The notes: generated by a model not told the origin, from the sequence alone. A DNA stretch of 64,000 bases from Pseudomonadales bacterium (GCA_017642855.1 JAEPOO010000001.1:1149072-1213071), one strand, 5' to 3'; counted from the stretch's first letter, positions 9,013 to 18,300 are shown. Program-made: numbers and translations.

Positions 9013-9767
9013 TCAACCGCCCGGGACAGCGTTGGCCCTATCTGTTTGTGCAGCACCAGGTCGCAGTAGACATCCATATCCGTTTCCTGCTCATTGATAA
9101 TGACAAGCCGCGCGCCATTTTCTTTAGCGAGGCGTGGGAATCCCGCCGCCGGATATACAACCAGTGAAGAACCTATCGCGATAAACAAATCACAGGCAAG
9201 CGTCGCTTGCTCAGCTCGCTGCATCTCTTCTGCGGGCATAGACTGGCCAAATGAGATGGTGGCAGTTTTAACCATACCGCCACACGAGTCACAGCAGGGA
9301 ATAACGCCACGCTCAAGGAAAGGTCCGCGAATATCCTCAAGCTCATATCGCTTCCCACAGGCGAGACAGGTCGCGTAACTGGCGTTGCCATGTAACTCGA
9401 TAACCTGCTCATCCGGTGTGCCGGATTTCTGGTGCAGACCGTCAACATTCTGCGTAATGATATGAGTCACCTTGCCCGCGTGCACCAATGAAGAAATGGC
9501 GCGGTGTCCGGCATTGGGCTCAGCGCCATCTATATTCATCCCCCCTGAAAATTTTCGCTGCCAGGATTCACGGCGCATTTCTTCCGACGCCACAAAGTCC
9601 CGGAAGTCGATCGGAGTTTGCGTATTCCAGACGCCTTTTGGGCCACGAAAGTCAGGAATACCGGACTCGGTCGAAATGCCCGCTCCAGTAAAAACGACGA
9701 TTCTTTGACTTGCATCAATCATGTCGCGCAAGGCGGCAATGTGTTCTGGGACCTGTTGTTCAGACAT
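9009..9767 (-). CDS. cobB: Sir2-family NAD-dependent protein deacylase (sirtuin)
   Basis: A 252-residue bacterial sirtuin that removes acetyl or related acyl groups from protein lysines using NAD+. Seen: NAD-binding FTGAGISTESGIPDFRG, ITQNVDGLHQKSG, the catalytic His in ELHGN, and a four-cysteine zinc site (CLACGKR and CCDSCGG). The ATG at 9767 (MSEQQVPEH) is preceded by GGAGGAA, a strong ribosome site, so I prefer it to an upstream in-frame start at 9839 that would add 24 atypical residues. Divergent from the methyltransferase at 9871. Confidence 0.95.
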   Translation of the reverse strand: MSEQQVPEHIAALRDMIDASQRIVVFTGAGISTESGIPDFRGPKGVWNTQTPIDFRDFVASEEMRRESWQRKFSGGMNIDGAEPNAGHRAISSLVHAGKVTHIITQNVDGLHQKSGTPDEQVIELHGNASYATCLACGKRYELEDIRGPFLERGVIPCCDSCGGMVKTATISFGQSMPAEEMQRAEQATLACDLFIAIGSSLVVYPAAGFPRLAKENGARLVIINEQETDMDVYCDLVLHKQIGPTLSRAVD

Positions 9768-9870
9768 GACTTCCTCCGACTTGCCCCAAAGAATAACGCA
9801 CACAAACTGTGAATCCATACCGGGTTTTGGCAAAGTCATCGTTAAATACAGGTCACGATGGAGTAACCCG

Positions 9871-10482
9871 TTGGGTATCTACGAAAAATACTTTCTACCA
9901 AAGTTGTTGAACCTCGCTATGAAGGCGCCCGCAATGAAAGCCATACGGAAAAAGATCGTGCCCCTGGCTGAGGGTAATGTACTCGAGGTAGGAATTGGCT
10001 CAGGTCTGAATCTCCCGTTCTATGACAAGTCAGTCAAAGTGACTGGGCTGGATCCTTCATTGGAACTTCAGGTCATGGCCCAAAAAGTAGCGGCCAGGGA
10101 AGGGGTTAACGTTGACTTCATCAGCGTTGGCGGAGAGGAGATTCCAGCTGAAGACAACAGTTTTGATTCTGTCGTCATGACCTGGACCCTTTGCACGATT
10201 CCCGACCCGATAACTGCACTCTCGGAGATCAGACGGGTACTCAAACCCAACGGCAAAATACTGTTTGCCGAACATGGTGAGGCGCCGGATGCAAATGTCG
10301 CGAAGTGGCAGGCGAGGCTAAACCCATACTGGAATGTGATTGGCGGCGGCTGCAACCTGAACCGGCGGGTAACAGAGTTGTATGAGGGAGCGGCGTTCAC
10401 GTTCGACGATATCGAGAAGGGTTACATCGAGGGTCCGAAAATCGCAACTTACACCTATCGTGGCATAGCCAGCATCGCTTAA
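9871..10482 (+). CDS. class I SAM-dependent methyltransferase, TTG start
   Basis: A 203-residue methyltransferase of the UbiE/Methyltransf_11 type. The SAM-binding motif I is VLEVGIGSGLNLPFYD, followed by VTGLDPS (motif post-I), VVMTWTLCTIPD and the RRVLKPNGKILFAEHG segment. I place the start at TTG 9871, giving MGIYEKYFLP after initiation. A GGAG seven bases upstream supports it, and the family usually starts at about this point; no ATG or GTG fits. The substrate is unknown, and the length fits small-molecule enzymes. The stop overlaps the convergent CPT-like gene by 4 bases. Confidence 0.85.
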   Translation: MGIYEKYFLPKLLNLAMKAPAMKAIRKKIVPLAEGNVLEVGIGSGLNLPFYDKSVKVTGLDPSLELQVMAQKVAAREGVNVDFISVGGEEIPAEDNSFDSVVMTWTLCTIPDPITALSEIRRVLKPNGKILFAEHGEAPDANVAKWQARLNPYWNVIGGGCNLNRRVTELYEGAAFTFDDIEKGYIEGPKIATYTYRGIASIA

Positions 10483-11138
10483 CCGCCGATTAGATGATCT
10501 CTTAATTCGTCAAAGGCAGTCGGCGGACCACTTTCAATCCGTTCGCGAATACGTCTTGCACACACAGCAGGCAGCGTGTCAGACGTATCTACTTCAAGAT
10601 CGTAGGTCCCATGGGCATGGCACTTTTCAAAGTGGCTCTCTGCGGTCCCCGGAAACCGCCCCAGGCGCATCGCTTCTCGCGCCGCAATCACCTCGAGCGG
10701 ACAACGCACGCCAATGAAATAAAGACTGTGAGGCATCATGACCCGAAGATAATCCTCGAGAAAATCCTGCGTCAGGATGATGTCATCCACAATGACGTTA
10801 ACGCCATTATCCGCAAGCGTTGCGATCGCTCGACGCATCCCCATCAATACACGAGTACCATCTTCCCCGAACCGAACTTCGGTCACAGCCTGACCGGAAT
10901 CAATCTCCGTTGGCACAACGTTCAGCCCCCTGGCGCCCGTTGTACCATCAGGTGCGTTGAGGCCTCGATACTTGGCCGGTAGACCATCGCGAAACTGATC
11001 GAGGGCGACGTGCTGATAAGGCGCTTGCATCTCCTCCTGTAACGCATGGGCAAGTGTCGTCTTTCCAGCGCTGGAGGTGCCGTTCAGGAAAACGATGATG
11101 CCTTTATGATCAGTTTGAAATGTTTCGGTGTGGCTCAT
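10479..11138 (-). CDS. chloramphenicol phosphotransferase-like P-loop kinase
   Basis: A 219-residue protein resembling the CPT family (Pfam CPT type). The P-loop is FLNGTSSAGKTTLA near residue 15-28. Then come HVALDQFRDGLP (the family's substrate-pocket region), NVIVDDIIL and a later R-x-x-R lid segment (AREAMRLGRFPG). In Streptomyces the family phosphorylates chloramphenicol. Most proteobacterial members are uncharacterised and should not be assumed to give resistance. The start at 11138 (MSHTETFQ) is the first ATG that gives a normal N-terminus. Divergent from the acyltransferase gene at 11177. Confidence 0.75.
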   Translation of the reverse strand: MSHTETFQTDHKGIIVFLNGTSSAGKTTLAHALQEEMQAPYQHVALDQFRDGLPAKYRGLNAPDGTTGARGLNVVPTEIDSGQAVTEVRFGEDGTRVLMGMRRAIATLADNGVNVIVDDIILTQDFLEDYLRVMMPHSLYFIGVRCPLEVIAAREAMRLGRFPGTAESHFEKCHAHGTYDLEVDTSDTLPAVCARRIRERIESGPPTAFDELRDHLIGG

Positions 11139-11176
11139 GGGGCGAATGCTGTCACATTTCAACGTAAGATGCAGCG

Positions 11177-11887
11177 ATGAGAAAAGATCACCGACCTTTC
11201 TGGTTGAAAACAACCATGGATCGAATCAACCAGTGGTATGTGGATTGGCGAATTCGCCCACAACTGGATCATGCTGGTATCGATTTTCGAGTGCTGTATC
11301 CGCGTCATCTGCAGATTACCGGTCCGAAGGTCCGGGTTCACAATCACGTCCATATCATGGCGCTTTACGACCGGCCGGTACGGCTATCTGTTTTCGAAGG
11401 TCTTGGCGAAATCTCCATTGGCAATTACTGCATCGTCAATCCAGGCGTTCGCGTATCCTCTGCTTCAAGCATAACCGTCGGGGACAGCTGCATGCTCGCC
11501 ATGAATGCCTATCTCTCCGATGCTGACTGGCATGATGTCCAGCACAGGATCTATGCGCCCGGTGAAACTGCACCGATCGTTATTGGCAATAACTGCTGGA
11601 TCGGCGAGAGTGCATTCGTGGGAAAGGGCGTGACGATCGGGGATAACAGCATCGTCGGCGCCTTTGCCGTTGTCACCAGCGATGTTCCTGAAAACAGCAT
11701 CGTCGCCGGGATTCCAGCTCGTGTGATTGGGGAAGTCGACCCCAGTGACATCATCACACGAGAAAATATGTTCACTGGTAAAGAGACCTATGCTGAGTTC
11801 GAGAGCAAGTACTTCTCTGAACTATTGAGGCACAACAGCTTTATTTATTGGCTTAAAACGCTCGTCATCCCAGGAGGAAGGGACTAG
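11177..11887 (+). CDS. hexapeptide-repeat (LbH) acyltransferase
   Basis: 236 residues with a left-handed beta-helix built from hexapeptide turns between about 70 and 190 (ISIGNYCIVNPGVRVSS, IVIGNNCWIGESAFVGKG, VTIGDNSIVGAFAVV). It ends in SIVAGIPARVIG, the standard closing motif of sugar or serine O-acetyltransferases. An inserted loop SDADWHD carries a His that may be catalytic. Probable acetyltransferase acting on a surface sugar or small molecule, but the acceptor is unknown. An alternative start at 11216 (MDRINQW) cannot be excluded. The stop overlaps the convergent PfkB gene by 4 bases. Confidence 0.85.
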   Translation: MRKDHRPFWLKTTMDRINQWYVDWRIRPQLDHAGIDFRVLYPRHLQITGPKVRVHNHVHIMALYDRPVRLSVFEGLGEISIGNYCIVNPGVRVSSASSITVGDSCMLAMNAYLSDADWHDVQHRIYAPGETAPIVIGNNCWIGESAFVGKGVTIGDNSIVGAFAVVTSDVPENSIVAGIPARVIGEVDPSDIITRENMFTGKETYAEFESKYFSELLRHNSFIYWLKTLVIPGGRD

Positions 11888-12828
11888 ACGCGATAGATCG
11901 CATCCCGCAAGTGAAGCACATCATCAGTTGACGTCTGATACTTCTGCGTTTCTTCACAAGCGAGATTGATCGCGGCCATCACACAGCCGATCTCCGCGCG
12001 CTCCCTAACCGACAAACCCTTCAATATTCCATAAATGTAACCCGCCCTGAAGGCATCTCCACAGCCGGTCACTTCAACCGTTTGAACGTCAGGCACGGCG
12101 TCAACGTGAGTGACTTCTCCATCCCGGATAACATCGACACCTTGTTCGCTGTGGGTAATCACGAGTTCCGACACCCTCGATCGCAGTTCAGATTCACTCA
12201 GCTCACCGTTCGTCAGCAGCACTTCATGCTCGTGCTCATTAACGATGAGATAATCCACGAGCGCCAGCAATTGATGAATATCATCGCGACTGAACGAGGC
12301 TGTTACTTGTCCTGGATCTGCAACCATGGGGATCTGCAACGCCGCAAGATCTCGCGCCTGCTTCAGCGTAAGCTGAGGTTCCTCAGGCCCAAGGTTCGCC
12401 AACATCACATCTTCAATGATGGCCAGCTCACGCGGCAACAAACGTTTAGGATTCTCAGGCCCTGGATAGAACCCAATCACCTGATTACCCAGCGTATCGT
12501 TAATCATCAAACAAGATGCGCAGTAGGGGACTTCCTCATCAACAAAGATGTATTCCGTTTCGATACCGCTGGACTGAAGGTGCGCTTCGTAATGATCGCG
12601 GAAGTTCCTGCCGGCTGAAGACAAAGGCACACCGTTGATGCCCAGCAGATTCAACCCATAAGCAATGTTCGGCGCACAACCGCCGAAACTGGAACGCATG
12701 CCGGCTAGCTGAAACGAGGCGTTGAACGCGGAGATCTGGTATTGGCCCTCGTATTCTTCAAAGGACCCACCGTAAAACCCGGTGTGATCAATTGCCGTAC
12801 TGCCGGTAACCAGAACCGTGTCAGGCAT
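11884..12828 (-). CDS. PfkB-family carbohydrate/nucleoside kinase
   Basis: A 314-residue ribokinase-fold kinase. Motif 1 is SSFGGCAPNIAYGLNLLG near residue 48, and the anion-hole/catalytic motif is VTGCGDAFRAGYIYG near 255, with the catalytic Asp in GCGDAF. It resembles the adenosine-kinase-like branch more than sugar kinases, but the substrate is uncertain. I take the ATG at 12828 (MPDTVLVTG) because the family starts with a hydrophobic strand right after Met; an earlier start at 12849 adds seven residues. It overlaps the end of the upstream threonine aldolase gene by 8 bases, so the two are probably one operon. Confidence 0.85.
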   Translation of the reverse strand: MPDTVLVTGSTAIDHTGFYGGSFEEYEGQYQISAFNASFQLAGMRSSFGGCAPNIAYGLNLLGINGVPLSSAGRNFRDHYEAHLQSSGIETEYIFVDEEVPYCASCLMINDTLGNQVIGFYPGPENPKRLLPRELAIIEDVMLANLGPEEPQLTLKQARDLAALQIPMVADPGQVTASFSRDDIHQLLALVDYLIVNEHEHEVLLTNGELSESELRSRVSELVITHSEQGVDVIRDGEVTHVDAVPDVQTVEVTGCGDAFRAGYIYGILKGLSVRERAEIGCVMAAINLACEETQKYQTSTDDVLHLRDAIYRV

Positions 12829-13813
12829 TTTGATCAAACCGCCTGACAAGATCGATCAGGATCTCAACGTCTGAGGAAGCAATATCACGGTGAAACACAA
12901 AACGAGGGGACGAAACTCTGACATCGTTCTCGGCGAGGAAGCGACTTAACTCTGCAAACTTGTCCGTCTCGACCATCACCATATTCGTTTCCGGTGGTTT
13001 AACGGAAATACGTTCCAGCTGCGACACGCCTTCAGCGAAGCGGCTGGCACTGTCATGATCTTCCGCCAACCGATCTATATGGTGCTCAAGTGCATAAATA
13101 CCAGCTGCGGCAATCACGCCGGCCTGTCGCATGCCTCCACCAACCATCTTGCGCCACTTCCGCGCTTCGTCAATCAACGACCGGGACCCAACGAGGACAG
13201 ACCCAGCAGGGGTTGCGAGCCCTTTTGATAAACAAATCGACACACTGTCGAAGTGCTGAGCGATGTCACTGACGGGAAGCGCGAGTTTGACGGCCGCGTT
13301 AAATACACGCGCGCCATCGAGGTGCTTCGCCAATCCACGTTCGTCCGCAAAGGCGGAAAATGCCGCCAGGTAATCCATGCTGAGCACCTTCCCGCCAGTC
13401 GTATTCTCCAGGCAGAGCAGGCGGGTACGCGCAAAGTGCACGTCGTCAGGTTTTATGACGGCCTCGATATCCGTTAGCGGTAGCTCACCGCACTCATTGA
13501 ATGCCACCGGCTGTGGTTGAATGCCGCCCAGCACAGCCGCGCCGCCACCTTCGAACTTGTAGGTATGGGCTTCATGGCCTGCGATATACTCGTCACCTCG
13601 CTGACAGTGGGCGAGTAACGCAAGAAGATTTCCCTGAGTGCCGCTGGTCACAAAGAGACCTGATTCTTTACCGGCCATCTCTGCTGCGAGAGCTTCCAGT
13701 CGATTGACCGTCGGATCTTCACCATAAACATCGTCCCCGGTTTCCGCAGAGGTCATGCAGGCCAGCATTTCCGCTGAGGGCCGGGTGACGGTATCGCTTC
13801 TGAGATCAATCAT
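12821..13813 (-). CDS. ltaE: low-specificity L-threonine aldolase
   Basis: A 330-residue PLP enzyme that splits L-threonine or L-allo-threonine to glycine and acetaldehyde. The start MIDLRSDTVTRPS is diagnostic of the family. FVTSGTQGNLLALLAH, HEAHTYKFEGGG, CLENTTGGKVLS and HLDGARVFNAA (Asp plus neighbouring Arg) follow. The PLP lysine lies in SICLSKGLATPAGS near residue 195. Length is normal. It is upstream of and overlapping the PfkB kinase gene. No nearby glycine cleavage genes. Confidence 0.95.
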   Translation of the reverse strand: MIDLRSDTVTRPSAEMLACMTSAETGDDVYGEDPTVNRLEALAAEMAGKESGLFVTSGTQGNLLALLAHCQRGDEYIAGHEAHTYKFEGGGAAVLGGIQPQPVAFNECGELPLTDIEAVIKPDDVHFARTRLLCLENTTGGKVLSMDYLAAFSAFADERGLAKHLDGARVFNAAVKLALPVSDIAQHFDSVSICLSKGLATPAGSVLVGSRSLIDEARKWRKMVGGGMRQAGVIAAAGIYALEHHIDRLAEDHDSASRFAEGVSQLERISVKPPETNMVMVETDKFAELSRFLAENDVRVSSPRFVFHRDIASSDVEILIDLVRRFDQNA

Positions 13814-13923
13814 TCTGATGCCATGGTATTTCCTAATTTCCGAATACTAACCTTTTATTTATCAATTGGATATGCGCGGAAGCTCAGGTGTTTTGTATAC
13901 GCGTTTTCTGCTATGTTGTGCAC

Positions 13924-14166
13924 ATGCACAAATCAGAGACGCCAGATCTGGCGCGCATCAGGAAAGAGGCCAAGAGCCGGCGGCGCAGACAAGGTCATGC
14001 GTCCTACATGCAGTACCTGGATCTGGTGGCCAGAGAGCTTTATGGCGTCCGTCATTTCCACGAGGCGCAAGCTGTCAGCCGAGCCGCGCATATGACCAGG
14101 TCACGACAAGTCTCTCCAACCCATCACTACCTGCGTTCGCTGCAGGCATACTACCTGGACTTCTAA
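13924..14166 (+). CDS. small basic hypothetical protein, 80 aa, coupled to ribE
   Basis: A short, Arg- and His-rich protein (MHKSETPDLARIRKEAKSRR at the start, then REAYGVR-like and HHYLRSLQAYYLDF). No signal peptide or membrane helix. I do not recognise a family. Its TAA ends 2 bases before the ribE ATG, and ribE lacks a good Shine-Dalgarno, so ribE is probably translated by coupling to this gene. A further in-frame GTG at 13888 would add a Cys/Val-rich stretch and seems less likely. Confidence 0.5.
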   Translation: MHKSETPDLARIRKEAKSRRRRQGHASYMQYLDLVARELYGVRHFHEAQAVSRAAHMTRSRQVSPTHHYLRSLQAYYLDF

Positions 14167-14168
14167 CC

Positions 14169-14795
14169 ATGTACACCGGAATCGTGCAGGCCTGCCTGCC
14201 TATTGCTGAGGTCGAGAAAAAGACTGGGCTCTACACCTTCTACCTCGACTTTCCCGAACCCCTGCTCGAGGCGCTGGAGACGGGCGCCAGTGTCGCCGTC
14301 AACGGCGTGTGTTTCACAGTCACGTCGATCAATGGCCATCGCGTCAGCTTCGATGCCATCTCGGAAACCCTGGCTTTGTCTAACATCAGCGACATTGAGC
14401 CGGGTACCATGGTGAATATTGAGCGCAGCGCCAAACCTGACGCTGAAGTGGGTGGGCATATCTTAAGCGGGCATGTCGTTGGTTCCGCCCGGATCAGGGC
14501 GTGCGAAGTTTCTGAGAACAACAAGCGCCTGACATTCGTCGCGGATCCTCACTGGCTCAAATTTGTGTTCGAAAAGGGTTTTCTGGCGGTGAACGGCTGC
14601 AGCCTGACGGTGGCTGCTTTGGACCGCGAAAAAGCGGAATTCGCGATCAATTTGATCCCGGAAACCCTCGAAAGGACCAATTTTCAGCTGCTCGATGTTG
14701 GCGATGAAGTGAATATCGAAGTGGAATCCCAGACGCAGGTGATCGTAGAAACCGTGGAACGGATCATGGCAGAGCGCTATGATGCGCGGCTTTAA
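14169..14795 (+). CDS. ribE: riboflavin synthase, alpha subunit
   Basis: 208 residues; converts two 6,7-dimethyl-8-ribityllumazines into riboflavin and a pyrimidine. The protein is a tandem of two similar lumazine-binding barrels, each opening with the family pattern: MYTGIVQ at the start and GGHILSGHVVG near 97. VNGVCFTVTS in the first half is mirrored by VNGCSLTVAA in the second. The C-terminal SQTQVIVETVERI matches the family tail. It is separated from the rest of the riboflavin pathway; a lumazine synthase lies far away at 57338. No FMN riboswitch was found upstream. cysS follows after 26 bases. Confidence 0.94.
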   Translation: MYTGIVQACLPIAEVEKKTGLYTFYLDFPEPLLEALETGASVAVNGVCFTVTSINGHRVSFDAISETLALSNISDIEPGTMVNIERSAKPDAEVGGHILSGHVVGSARIRACEVSENNKRLTFVADPHWLKFVFEKGFLAVNGCSLTVAALDREKAEFAINLIPETLERTNFQLLDVGDEVNIEVESQTQVIVETVERIMAERYDARL

Positions 14796-14821
14796 ACCAT
14801 AGAAACCCCGAAACACGCACT

Positions 14822-16195
14822 ATGACTCTGCAACTTTTTGATACCTACGAGCGGGAGATTCGCCCCTTCCAGCCACTCACCGGACAATCGGTGGGTATCT
14901 ATTGTTGCGGACCCACAGTTTATAACTTTGCGCACATCGGCAACCTAAGGACCTATCTGTTCGAAGATCTTCTGGTCCGTGTTCTGCGAGCCAACGGCTA
15001 TGAAGTGAACCACGTCGTGAACATCACAGATGTGGGTCACCTGGTTTCAGACGCAGACACCGGCGAAGACAAGATGGAACTGGGCACCAAGCGAACCGGC
15101 ATGACGGCCTGGGAGCTTGCTGATTTTTATACTGAGGCCTTCGAAAAAGATCTGGCCCGTCTGAATGTTCAGCCGCCCAGCATCTGGTGCCGGGCGACGG
15201 ATCACATCAAAGAGCAAATCGCATTCATCGAAGACCTCGAAGACAAAGGTTTCACCTATCAAACCAGTGACGGAATCTATTTCGATTCACGCAAGCTGAA
15301 CAGCTATGGGCGTCTCGCGAGACTCGATATTGAGGGGCTGCAAGCGGGCGCGCGCGTGGATCAAGGCGAACGTAAGTTTGTGACAGACTTTGCGCTCTGG
15401 AAGTTCTCACCCGAGAACGAACAACGACAGATGGAATGGGAAAGCCCTTGGGGCATTGGCTTTCCTGGCTGGCACATCGAGTGTTCCGCCATGTCGGCCA
15501 AGTATCTCGGTGACTATTTCGATATTCACTGTGGAGGAGAGGACCACATTCCAATCCACCACACCAACGAGATTGCCCAAACAGAGGCATCGAGAGGTAC
15601 TCGCCTGGCAAACTTCTGGATGCACGGCTACTTCCTGCAGCTGGACGACGCCAAGATGAGCAAATCTAGCGGCGAGTTTCTGACGTTAGATGCGCTGATT
15701 GACAAAGGATTTGATCCGCTGGTCTATCGATTCTTCTGTCTCGGCGGACACTATAGAAGTCAAATGACTTTCAGCTGGGATAGCCTGGAAGCAGCGAGAA
15801 CCTCGCTGAACCGACTCTATGAGGCGGCTTACAGTTGGGGAGCGCCTGGCGAAGCAGACGAGGCCATCGTCGGTCGTTTTTTCGAGGCGCTGAATGATGA
15901 CCTTGGCATGCCGAAAGCCATGGCCATCCTCTGGGAAATGGTTCGCTCAGACCTGGCTGAGGACGTCAAAAAGGCGACGATACTCAGATTCGACGAGATC
16001 CTGGGATTGCGTATTCGCGAATGGGAACCGAAAGAGGTGGAGGTGCCTGGCGAGGTAACGGCGCTGCTGCAGGCGCGGAAAAACGCAAGAAAAGAAAAAA
16101 ACTGGGCCCGAGCAGATGAAATCCGAGATGAAATTTCCGCCCTCGGGTATGTGATCGACGATACCCCGGAGGGTGTGAAGGTTACTAGGGCCTAG
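14822..16195 (+). CDS. cysS: cysteinyl-tRNA synthetase
   Basis: A 457-residue class I aminoacyl-tRNA synthetase charging tRNA-Cys. The zinc/cysteine-binding Cys and the HIGH-type motif appear together in [14 protein letters not shown] (residues about 27-40). Further zinc ligands are in WHIECSAMS and the HH of IPIHHTNE. The signature loop is KMSKSSG near residue 277. The C-terminal helical anticodon-binding part ends with RADEIRDEI and the family pattern of a DTPEG tail. Length is normal for bacteria (about 460). Its end is 9 bases from the convergent PilZ gene. Confidence 0.97.
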   Translation: MTLQLFDTYEREIRPFQPLTGQSVGIYCCGPTVYNFAHIGNLRTYLFEDLLVRVLRANGYEVNHVVNITDVGHLVSDADTGEDKMELGTKRTGMTAWELADFYTEAFEKDLARLNVQPPSIWCRATDHIKEQIAFIEDLEDKGFTYQTSDGIYFDSRKLNSYGRLARLDIEGLQAGARVDQGERKFVTDFALWKFSPENEQRQMEWESPWGIGFPGWHIECSAMSAKYLGDYFDIHCGGEDHIPIHHTNEIAQTEASRGTRLANFWMHGYFLQLDDAKMSKSSGEFLTLDALIDKGFDPLVYRFFCLGGHYRSQMTFSWDSLEAARTSLNRLYEAAYSWGAPGEADEAIVGRFFEALNDDLGMPKAMAILWEMVRSDLAEDVKKATILRFDEILGLRIREWEPKEVEVPGEVTALLQARKNARKEKNWARADEIRDEISALGYVIDDTPEGVKVTRA

Positions 16196-16204
16196 TTATT
16201 CAAA

Positions 16205-16639
16205 CTACAGGACGGGGGTGGCCTGGTGGTTCTCCTTCCAGCTCTCAATGTCTGTTGCCAGACCATCCTGCAAACGCACGCCGATCATTGTGGACATACT
16301 CCCGGCCTTCTGGGTCCAGCGCGTGTCGCCGGACAAGAAGAATTTTCCTGGCCTGGATTGATCGTCTACCCAGAGATCGAGTCGGCAACCCACCGGAATG
16401 AAATCCTCCGCGAGGAATTTGATGCCGTGCGCCGAGGAATCCATCGCTTTACAGGCCATCGTCCTGCCGATCAGATCCTTGTCGTGGGCGTGGGTGATCT
16501 GAACAAATAGACGTTCCCCGGTCATCCCACGAACTTCAGAACGTTGTTCTGTGATATCGGCACCGGTCTTCGTTTTGCCTCCCATCATTCCTGAACCTCG
16601 GGCTTTTTGCAGACTGACAATGTTTGATGTCGTTTGCAT
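16205..16639 (-). CDS. PilZ-like domain protein
   Basis: 144 residues. From about 45 the protein has the PilZ pattern: an Arg-containing strand (RGMTGERLFVQI) followed about 30 residues later by DSSAHGIKFL, which fits the (D/N)-x-S-x-x-G motif that binds cyclic di-GMP, then a beta-rich stretch. The first RxxxR box is imperfect, so binding is not certain. The ATG at 16639 is preceded by GGAGAAG; an upstream in-frame start at 16702 is less likely. It faces away from pyrF, sharing a 216-base regulatory region that contains a CRP-type site. Confidence 0.7.
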   Translation of the reverse strand: MQTTSNIVSLQKARGSGMMGGKTKTGADITEQRSEVRGMTGERLFVQITHAHDKDLIGRTMACKAMDSSAHGIKFLAEDFIPVGCRLDLWVDDQSRPGKFFLSGDTRWTQKAGSMSTMIGVRLQDGLATDIESWKENHQATPVL

Positions 16640-16820
16640 ATTCGCTTCTCCGGCTCGTCCCTTTTGCTGGTCTCTCGCTATGGCAAGCGATAACCGTGCC
16701 AACTCTTTTTATTTTCAATTTAGACCATATAAAACAACAACTTAATTGTTTTTCAAAGCTCGTTTAAGCGATCCAGTTGGGCTATACTCGTGGTCGGCCT
16801 GCGTCACTTAACTGACTCAC

Positions 16821-16836
16821 TGTGACACTTATCACA
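16821..16836. promoter_or_regulatory. perfect CRP/Vfr-type binding site
   Basis: TGTGA (16821-16825), six bases, TCACA (16832-16836): an exact match to the palindromic CRP core. It ends 20 bases before the pyrF start. A TATACT hexamer (16783-16788) that could be the pyrF -10 is upstream of it, so binding there would more likely block pyrF than activate it. For the divergent PilZ gene the site lies well upstream, where activation is possible. The sequence match is direct; the role is inference. Confidence 0.6.
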
Positions 16837-16855
16837 GTCGTAACACCAATTCGGG

Positions 16856-17701
16856 ATGTCTTTAATGTCAGAATCACTGAAGGAATCACCACGCACCTCT
16901 CGCTTCTTCGAACAGATTGCTGATCGCCAGAGGACGCTGAATACGAGACTTTGCGTGGGCCTGGATCCTGATTTGTCACGTATCCCCGACGCCTGCAAGG
17001 CATCTGATCGCCCGATTTTCGAGTTCAACAAAGCCATCATCGACGCCACTCATGACCTGGCGTCCTGCTTCAAACCACAAATCGCTCACTATGCCAGCGA
17101 GACCGCAGAGGACCAGCTTCAGGAGACCATCGACTACATACAGGGCAAAGAGGTGCCAGTGCTGCTGGATGCCAAACGCGGGGATGTGGGCAGCACCGCG
17201 GAAATGTATGCCAGAGAGCTGTTCGAGCGCTACGGTGCCGATGCGGTTACGGTCAACCCTTATCTTGGCGAAGATGCCTTGAAACCTTATCTGGACTACG
17301 CCGATCGGGGGGTATTCATCCTGTGCCGGACATCCAACCCAGGCGGCTCAGACCTGCAAAACCTGATGCTGGAGAGCGGCCTTACGCTCTACGAACATGT
17401 CGCCAAAACTGCCAGGGATAAGTGGAACGATAACAACAACGTTGGCCTTGTGGTTGGTGCAACCCGCCCGGAGGAGTTGCGCAAAATCCGAAATATCTGC
17501 GGCAAGATGACGTTCTTGTTACCCGGTGTCGGCGCCCAGGGTGCAGATGTCAAAGAGATGATGGGCGCAGGACAGGGTGGGGGTATGCTAATTTCTTCAT
17601 CCCGGGCAATCCTGTATGCCAGTTCCGGCGAAGATTTCGCCGAGGCGGCACGACGCGTAGCCCAGGAAACCTGCAACGAAATCAGTCGTTACAGCAACTA
17701 G
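16856..17701 (+). CDS. pyrF: orotidine 5'-phosphate decarboxylase (group 2)
   Basis: A 281-residue enzyme converting OMP to UMP, the final step of pyrimidine synthesis. The catalytic signature LLDAKRGDVGSTA (Asp-Lys-Asp network) sits near residues 102-114; group 2 enzymes like this are longer (about 270-280) than the E. coli type (245). Also seen: RLCVGLDPD near the N-terminus, RTSNPGGSDLQ, and the phosphate-binding LLPGVGAQGADV. Start ATG 16856 or 16865 cannot be separated; neither has a clear Shine-Dalgarno. YceI follows after 20 bases. Confidence 0.95.
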   Translation: MSLMSESLKESPRTSRFFEQIADRQRTLNTRLCVGLDPDLSRIPDACKASDRPIFEFNKAIIDATHDLASCFKPQIAHYASETAEDQLQETIDYIQGKEVPVLLDAKRGDVGSTAEMYARELFERYGADAVTVNPYLGEDALKPYLDYADRGVFILCRTSNPGGSDLQNLMLESGLTLYEHVAKTARDKWNDNNNVGLVVGATRPEELRKIRNICGKMTFLLPGVGAQGADVKEMMGAGQGGGMLISSSRAILYASSGEDFAEAARRVAQETCNEISRYSN

Positions 17702-17721
17702 AGTGAAATAGGTAAAAAGCG

Positions 17722-18300
17722 ATGAAACAGATTCTTGCACTCCTGGCACTGATGGCATCCACGCACGCTCTGGCAGATTGGCTGGTCGACCCGGACGGTT
17801 CATACCTGGGTTTCGCTTCCGTCAAAAATGACCTGATTGCCGAAAACCACAGTTTTACGGACATCAGCGGTACCGTCCGCCGCTCTGGGGAAGCTGAGAT
17901 CGTTGTCTCCCTGGCAAGCGTTGAGACGCTGATTCCTATTCGCAATGAACGCATGCAGGCCATGTTGTTTGAAGTAGAGACTTACCCCAATGCCACGATC
18001 ACCAGCACAATTGACGTCGATGATTTCACTGCACTGGAAGCAGGGCAGAGCATAACCCGCGACATTCGCCTGAGCATCGATCTGCACGGCGCTCAAATCT
18101 CACGAAATGCAAAAGTGAAGGTCACACGCAGTGCCGACACTGTTTTTGAGGTGAGCAGTTTGGGACCCATTCTGGTCCACGCATCCCAGTTCGCCCTGGC
18201 TGATGGTGTCGAAGCGCTGCGCAATATCGCGGGTCTTCAATCTATCGAATTGATGGTGCCGATTACTTTCGACCTGCGACTTGTCGCAGAAACCAACTAA
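17722..18300 (+). CDS. YceI-family secreted lipocalin-like protein
   Basis: 192 residues with a signal peptide ([18 protein letters not shown], cut before DW). The mature part fits the YceI beta-barrel: [16 protein letters not shown], then the repeated strands, the ADGVEAL stretch and a conserved end. YceI proteins bind polyisoprenoid-type lipids in a periplasmic barrel; their role is not settled. Preceded by pyrF by 20 bases. The final TAA overlaps the xthA stop by 4 bases. Confidence 0.85.
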   Translation: MKQILALLALMASTHALADWLVDPDGSYLGFASVKNDLIAENHSFTDISGTVRRSGEAEIVVSLASVETLIPIRNERMQAMLFEVETYPNATITSTIDVDDFTALEAGQSITRDIRLSIDLHGAQISRNAKVKVTRSADTVFEVSSLGPILVHASQFALADGVEALRNIAGLQSIELMVPITFDLRLVAETN

